Assembly (NCBI RefSeq): GCF_004337985.1
Contig: NC_043742.1
Span: 2,280,176-2,344,175 of the forward strand
From: Pyricularia pennisetigena
Lineage: Eukaryota; Ascomycota; Sordariomycetes; Magnaporthales; Pyriculariaceae
Length of the DNA stretch: 64,000 nt
Reading direction: 5' to 3'
In this document: piece by piece, positions 58,967-64,000 of the stretch
Layout of the letters: every line of letters begins with the position of its first letter
How positions within the stretch are numbered: position 1 is the first letter of the stretch
The notes under the pieces: generated by a model
What the model saw: the letters and a program-made list of their open reading frames with translations, nothing else
Databases searched by the model: none
Told to the model about the DNA's origin: nothing
Made by a program: the position numbers and the translations under genes

Positions 58967-61900
58967 ATGGCTACCTTCGACAAAATCCCAATGGTAACCC
59001 TTAGGGGCACCGAGAATTACGTTATTTGGGCTATTCGTGCTGAAACGGCCTTGGAAGTGAAGGGACTCGCGTGTACCCTGGAGCAAAAGGAGGGAATTAT
59101 TAGTAGCCTCGACGCTAATAATAACATGGAACCCACTGGTATCCCCAATGGCATCCAGAGTGGTATTATTATTATTAATAATAATAATAATAATACCTTT
59201 GAACCTTTGGATTATACAAACAAAGATACGCTGGCTTTAGCTTTCATAAAATCACTGCGATAATAAACCTCTTTTATATATAAAAGAATGCACTTCTGCG
59301 TACGAAGCCTGGAACAAATTAAAGAATATATATAATCCTGAAGGCTATACTTCGGATTTCCTTTGATTTAAGGAGTTTTATTCGGCCGTACCAGAATTTT
59401 TTAATAACATCGAGGTTTATTTAAGTAAAATAAAAAAGTTATATTCAGTTTTGAAATTTAAAGGTTTAATTACTTAAGATAAGGTTGTTATAACCTGGGT
59501 ATTGAATATGTTAAATTAAAATTGGACCTCTTTTGCACAGAATATTATCCAAAAGCTACGGCATAATTCAGATAAATATACGGTAAATTTACTTTTTGCC
59601 AATATTTTAGATGAATGCCGTGGTGAGGATAATATTAACAAATATTATACCGTATCGTTGAATGAATTTTTAACCTTCGATAAGGTTTATAATGAGGTAA
59701 ATTTTCTAGCCGTTAATATTTATAATTATAATTACATTTATAATTATATTTATGATAATAACTACCCCAAAAACGGGAATAAAGCTGTTAAATTGAATTT
59801 GGGACATTACTGTTTTACAACGTTTGTTCCAAATTTAATTTATTCCGACTTTAATCCACATATTGTATTGCACTTTACTATAAAGTCCTCCAATTTTATT
59901 ATAGATAATGCAGCAACAATTTATATATGTTGCAATATACAATATTTAACAGACGTTGAAGATATAAATACGACTGTTATATGGGGTAATGCTTCCCACT
60001 TAAATATAAATAAGATGGGAACTATAAAAGTCAAGTTCAACGATACAGGTATAACAGAAACTATAAATAACGTGTACTATGTGCCAGAATTTGGGTTGAA
60101 TATACTCTTTGTTGCACAACTACATAACTATACTATAACCTTTATAAACAATAAAGTAATAGTGATATATAAAGAACATAATCATAGAATAATAGAAGGT
60201 TGTAAAAATAATGGGCTATATATTCTACCTACCCAAACTGTGGAGAATAATTGTATATTGCATACGGAAGAAAAGTCGAATAATACCGATATTTTTTCCA
60301 ATGCAATATATAAACTACAAGTTAAATATATTGCACATAGGGTTAACACCCCTATTGCAGTTAATAAAAATAAATAAAACAAAAATATCCAAAGACGATA
60401 TATATAATTAGAATAAATATACGTGTGAGATTTGCTTAACTGCAAAATCCAATCGGAAAATAAACAGGATTTTTGCAAATATTATAAATTATAATATATT
60501 AGACAGAATCCATTCCGATTTAGGTGGACCTATAAATCCACCCACGTATGATTGTTATAAATATTATATAACCTTTTCGGATAAGAAGTCACGTTATTTA
60601 CGTGTTGCATTGTTAAAAACAAAGGCTGATGCCCTAGAGACATTTAATATATGTAAGAAACAAATGGATAATGATAAAGTTAATATAAATGGTAAAAGAA
60701 CAGTAAAAGAGTTTTTTTACCGATAATGGAGGCGAATATATAAGTAACCAAATTAAGATTGCGTTATAGAATAACGGTATGATACACCATTTTACGCCTG
60801 CATATACAAAAAAGCCAAATGGGTTAATAGAACGTATAGATTCAACCCTATTTAATAAGGTTAGGGCTTTGTTATTTAATAGCAAAGCACCTAACTATTT
60901 ATGGGGTGAGGTTTTATTAGCCGCTGTATACCTATATAATAACACCCCACATACGGTTTTGAATATGCAGACGCTAGCCAATATATTTCACAGCATAAGT
61001 GAAAATAATATAAATAATAATCCAATCCACGTAAATAACTATATACAACCTTAGGGATGTATTATTTATTATAACGATAATTATGATAAAGAAAAGCTCG
61101 AACCTCGCAATAAAACTGGTATTTCAGTAGGCTTTACACCTAATATAAAAACAAATAAGATATGGGACCCATATAAGAGGAAATGTCTTCTGGTTAGGAA
61201 TATTACCTTCATAATGGATAAATTTTATCCACATATAAGCAACGAAAATACCCATATAAATAATAATAATATAAACGAGGTGGAATTCCTTTTACCAGAT
61301 TTCGAGGTAAATCCAGTAAATAATACAAATATAAATAAAAATAACGTCGATAAAAATAATATCAATAACGTTAATAATGCCGATACAAACAACGTTGTTA
61401 CCAATAATAATAATCCCTAAACAGCTAGCAATTCGTCTATAAAAATAAATATGAAAAATAAACCCCCAATAAATTCTGCAGAATATAAAATATATAATGA
61501 CGTTCTATTTACGATACGTGATATTAATAAGTCGTTAAGATTTAATTTGAACGAAGATAATTACGTATTAATAACAAATTCGTTAGTAAAACCGAATACC
61601 TATAAACAAGCCATGGAAAGCCAAGATTGGGAAAATTGGCTGCAGGTTTGCAAAGACGAAAATAATAGTCTAATAGAATCCAATACCTTTACTATAATGG
61701 ATTTACCTCCAAATAAAATAGCTATAGTTGGGCGCTGGGTTTTTAAAAAAAAAACCCTGAAACAATATAAATAATATTCGTTTTATTACGGATATTAATA
61801 AACGGTATCGTTATAAAACCAGATGGGTAGTACAGGGATTCCACCAAATTATAGGTGTTAATTACCTGGATACCTTTTCTACAATTTGTAGAACAGAAAT

Positions 61901-63361
61901 CTGGTATAGACTTATAATACTAGCATTACATAAAGGGTGGTACGTTATTCAATATAACGTTAAAAACGCGTTTTTGCACGCAGATATCGATACCGAAATA
62001 AATATCAAGCTACCTACAGGGCTATATACAGATAAAAAATATATAAATAAAATGGGTAAATTAAATAAAACCCTGTATGGTTTAAAACAAGCGCCTAGAC
62101 TTTGGTATAAATACCTTACCAAAACGCTGATAAAACTAGGTTTTACTGTTTTCCCATGCGACGAAGGCGTATATACAAACCAAAATAATAATAGCCAATT
62201 TTTTGGCATTATTATGGCTTGTCACGTCGACGATATTTTGGCATTTAATGCTGATTTATCGTTATTGGATATTCTTTATAAAGAATTATCCAAATATATA
62301 AAAATAGAATGTATAGGACCTGTATCCAATTTTTTGGGTAACAGGATAACTATAAATAAAAACAATAAAACCGCTTTTATTAGCCAGGAAGATTATACCA
62401 ATAAAATATTAAATAAATTCAATATTATAAATAACGAAAAACCTTTTACCATTCCGGGGGTACCAGGTTTAAAATTCGATATAAATAAACATAAAGCTAC
62501 AAAAGAGGAAGTTAAAAATTTCCAACAGAAAGTAGGCTCATTACTATATTTAGCAATCAAAAGCCGCCCAGATATAACATATTGCACGTGCCTAGCCGCC
62601 AGGTTTATGGCTAATCCTGGGGCTGAACATTTCAAGATTTTTGAGAATGTTTTTAAATATCTGCTAAAAAATCCCACTTTGGCCTACAATATAACGTTAA
62701 TAATATATCCCAACATAACGTTAACAATAACGGATCCAATAAAAATAACGTTGACGAAATGTTAATAAATAATATAAATAATATAAATAATATAAACCTG
62801 CAGGATAAAAGCCAAAACAACGATAATATCTAATTTATTAAGGGATATACAGACTTTAATTGGGTTAACGACCTAAATCAAAGACGTTCCACTACTGGAT
62901 ATATATTTAGCCTATCTAACAGTTATAACATAAATAACGATAATAATATAATAAATTGGACTTTTCAATTTCAGAAAACGGTAGCTTTATCGTCGACTGA
63001 AACTGAGTATATGCCTTTACGGGACGACGTTAAAAAAGCCATATATTGAAACAATATGCTAAATTATATAAATAATAATTTAAAGTTGGGTTTTAACATT
63101 AAAACCCCTTTAATTTTAGTGGATAATGCGTCTACCATAAAGCTCGCGGAAAACCCGGAATTTTATAAAAGATTTAAACATATCGATATAATATATCATT
63201 CTAGCCGCGAAGCTATAAATAATAATTTAGTTGAGTTGAAATATATACCAACTAAGTTAAACATAGCTGATTTTTTAACGAAATCAGTACCCGGACCTTT
63301 GCATAAGGATCTATTATCCTATGCAAATGTCAATAACGGTGCAGAAAAAAACGATAAATAA
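58967..63361 (+). pseudogene. Copia-2 gag-pol, nearly intact
   Basis: Gag probably starts at ATG 58967 (MATFDKIPMVTLRGTENYVIW). A one-base shift near 59255 and several TAA/TGA codons interrupt it. The protease site reads IIDNAATIYIC at 59900 (normally DSGA). Integrase has a CEIC finger half (60425), HSDLGG (60513), a broken DNGGEY region (60722) and NGLIER (60819). Reverse transcriptase is open over 61974-62765 (ALHKGWYVIQYNVKNAFLHA just upstream; YGLKQAPRLWY; ACHVDDILAF), so it keeps the canonical VDD. RNase H has YTDFNW, SSTETEY, VDNASTIKLAE and a TGA at 63047-63049. Natural stop at 63359-63361. Asn-rich runs occur in gag and in the integrase-reverse transcriptase linker (61214-61420). Confidence 0.88.
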
Positions 63362-63431
63362 ATAAATAAATAAAACGTATCCACTCGATAATTTGTTTAT
63401 TATTTAATATAACAAATAGATTACGGGGGTA

Positions 63432-64000
63432 TGTGAACATGGCTAGCGCAGGGCTAATTTTATTAGTCACCCTGCATCGAATAAATAAACAAATAACAAA
63501 TAACACGTATACGCGTTTATACACACAAAGCTTTATATATCACGTCTTTGTTTATAGTTTCAACAACAAAACAAATACGTTATATTTAATCTAGCCTAGT
63601 GGTATAATGCACATACCATAATTTATATTATATATACGTTGTTGAAGTGCGTGGGTTCGAATCCCGTTTTGGTCGTAGATTTTCTGTGCATGCATAAGCA
63701 CAATAGGCCGTTAGGCTTAATGTGCCGTTAGGCTCAATAGGTCGGCAGGCCAGTCACATGAATAAGGCCAAATCATGTAACGTGACCCCGCATTCCGGAC
63801 ATCCGGATCGAAGATCTGCACCTACGGATTCGAACACGTAATTCACAACTTAGCCTTAGATTCATCACCTTCATACCTGCATCGATTCAACGATTCAACG
63901 AATCGATTGTGCAATAATATATTATTTCTATTACCCGCTAGCAGACGGTTATCTGCCATTTCAACGTTCCATCAGCCTTTTACGTGATCCACTTTTCCCC
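63432..64000 (+). repeat. Copia-2 3' LTR, cut by the window end
   Basis: It starts TGTGAACATGGCTAGC after GATTACGGGGGTA, the likely purine tract. It matches both solo LTRs of the family over its full visible length. About 90 bp, ending CTCCTCACA, should follow outside the window. Confidence 0.92.
63591..63677 (+). other. tRNA-like block with A and B boxes inside the Copia-2 LTR
   Basis: TAGCCTAGTGGTATAATGC (from 63592) resembles a tRNA A box and D arm, and GGTTCGAATCC (63654-63664) is a perfect B box. About 50 bases lie between, more than a standard tRNA needs without an intron. The flanking 7-mers (TTTAATC and TTTGGTC) do not pair as an acceptor stem, so I do not call it a tRNA gene. The same block is in the solo LTRs (47889-47977 on plus; about 11010-11100 on minus) with B box GGTTTAAATCC, a RIP-type change. 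Confidence 0.55.

Larger units (their letters stand above)
58531..64000 (+). mobile_element. Copia-2 retrotransposon, well preserved, continuing past the window
   Basis: The element has a strongly shortened 5' end (54 bp instead of the roughly 660-bp LTR), a primer-binding site, gag-pol and a 3' LTR from 63432 that runs off the window. It is inserted in the linker of a Copia-1 copy; GTAAC at 58526-58530 should recur after its far end. Compared with Copia-1 it has few stops, so it is younger. Confidence 0.88.

Noticed and set aside
63591..63677. Functional tRNA gene in the Copia-2 LTR
   Set aside because: No acceptor-stem pairing and no sound anticodon arm could be drawn; only A and B boxes are convincing.

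Overview
The window looks like one edge and the interior of an AT-rich, repeat-packed compartment of a filamentous ascomycete genome. The evidence is a GT-AG intron of 77 nt with a CTAAC branch site, Fot1/pogo, Ty1/copia and Ty3/gypsy-chromovirus families, and point-mutation decay typical of repeat-induced point mutation (RIP): copies of one element differ by CAA to TAA and TGG to TAG, and almost every broken reading frame is broken that way. A dothideomycete-type genome with AT isochores is a reasonable guess, but the species cannot be named from this sequence.

Layout. Positions 1-2.5 kb have balanced base composition and carry one small spliced gene for a secreted, 8-cysteine protein. A degenerate CTAAAC-type repeat at 2.46-2.60 kb marks the change into AT-rich repeats. 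2.8-27.65 kb is a nest of one copia family, here called Copia-1 (LTR about 565 bp, TGTTAAT...ATTAACA): an LTR remnant, a 5'-truncated minus copy (4.0-15.1 kb), a complete but RIP-degraded plus copy (15,128-22,864) and a 5'-truncated plus copy (22,865-27,651). The LTR of the minus copy is split by a 5.5-kb foldback-like DNA element (4,252-9,781), which in turn carries an intact Fot1-like transposon (5,938-7,795) with perfect 42-bp terminal repeats and an uninterrupted 544-codon transposase. 27.65-29.18 kb is unassigned degenerate DNA. 29.18-38.80 kb is a second Fot1-like element split by a 7.8-kb chromovirus (29,629-37,393; 188-bp LTRs). That chromovirus has an integrase chromodomain, an extra reading frame on the opposite strand after pol, and a 120-bp tandem repeat. 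38.8-40.28 kb is a small non-repeat island with an undamaged 79-codon reading frame for a predicted secreted protein with a twin CX3C pattern. 40.28-46.4 kb holds another Copia-1 LTR split by a second foldback-like element, then a third, decayed Fot1-like element. 46.5-58.5 kb is again Copia-1 (minus, plus, minus copies) with a Copia-1 solo LTR and a solo LTR of a second family. That second family, Copia-2 (LTR about 660 bp, TGTGAACATGG...CTCCTCACA), is present as a much better preserved copy from 58,531 to the window end.

How it fits together. Nearly all coding capacity is transposon-derived and dead: polyprotein fragments are kept as pseudogenes. The exceptions are the intact Fot1-like transposase and the two small secreted-protein genes. 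The secreted-protein genes sit beside or between RIP-mutated elements, an arrangement known for effector genes of some plant-associated fungi. Insertion order follows from the nesting: Copia-1 oldest; the foldback elements, Copia-2 solo LTRs and Copia-2 later; the gypsy inserted after the second Fot1-like element; the intact Fot1-like element among the most recent. All assignments come from reading the sequence; no database search was possible.
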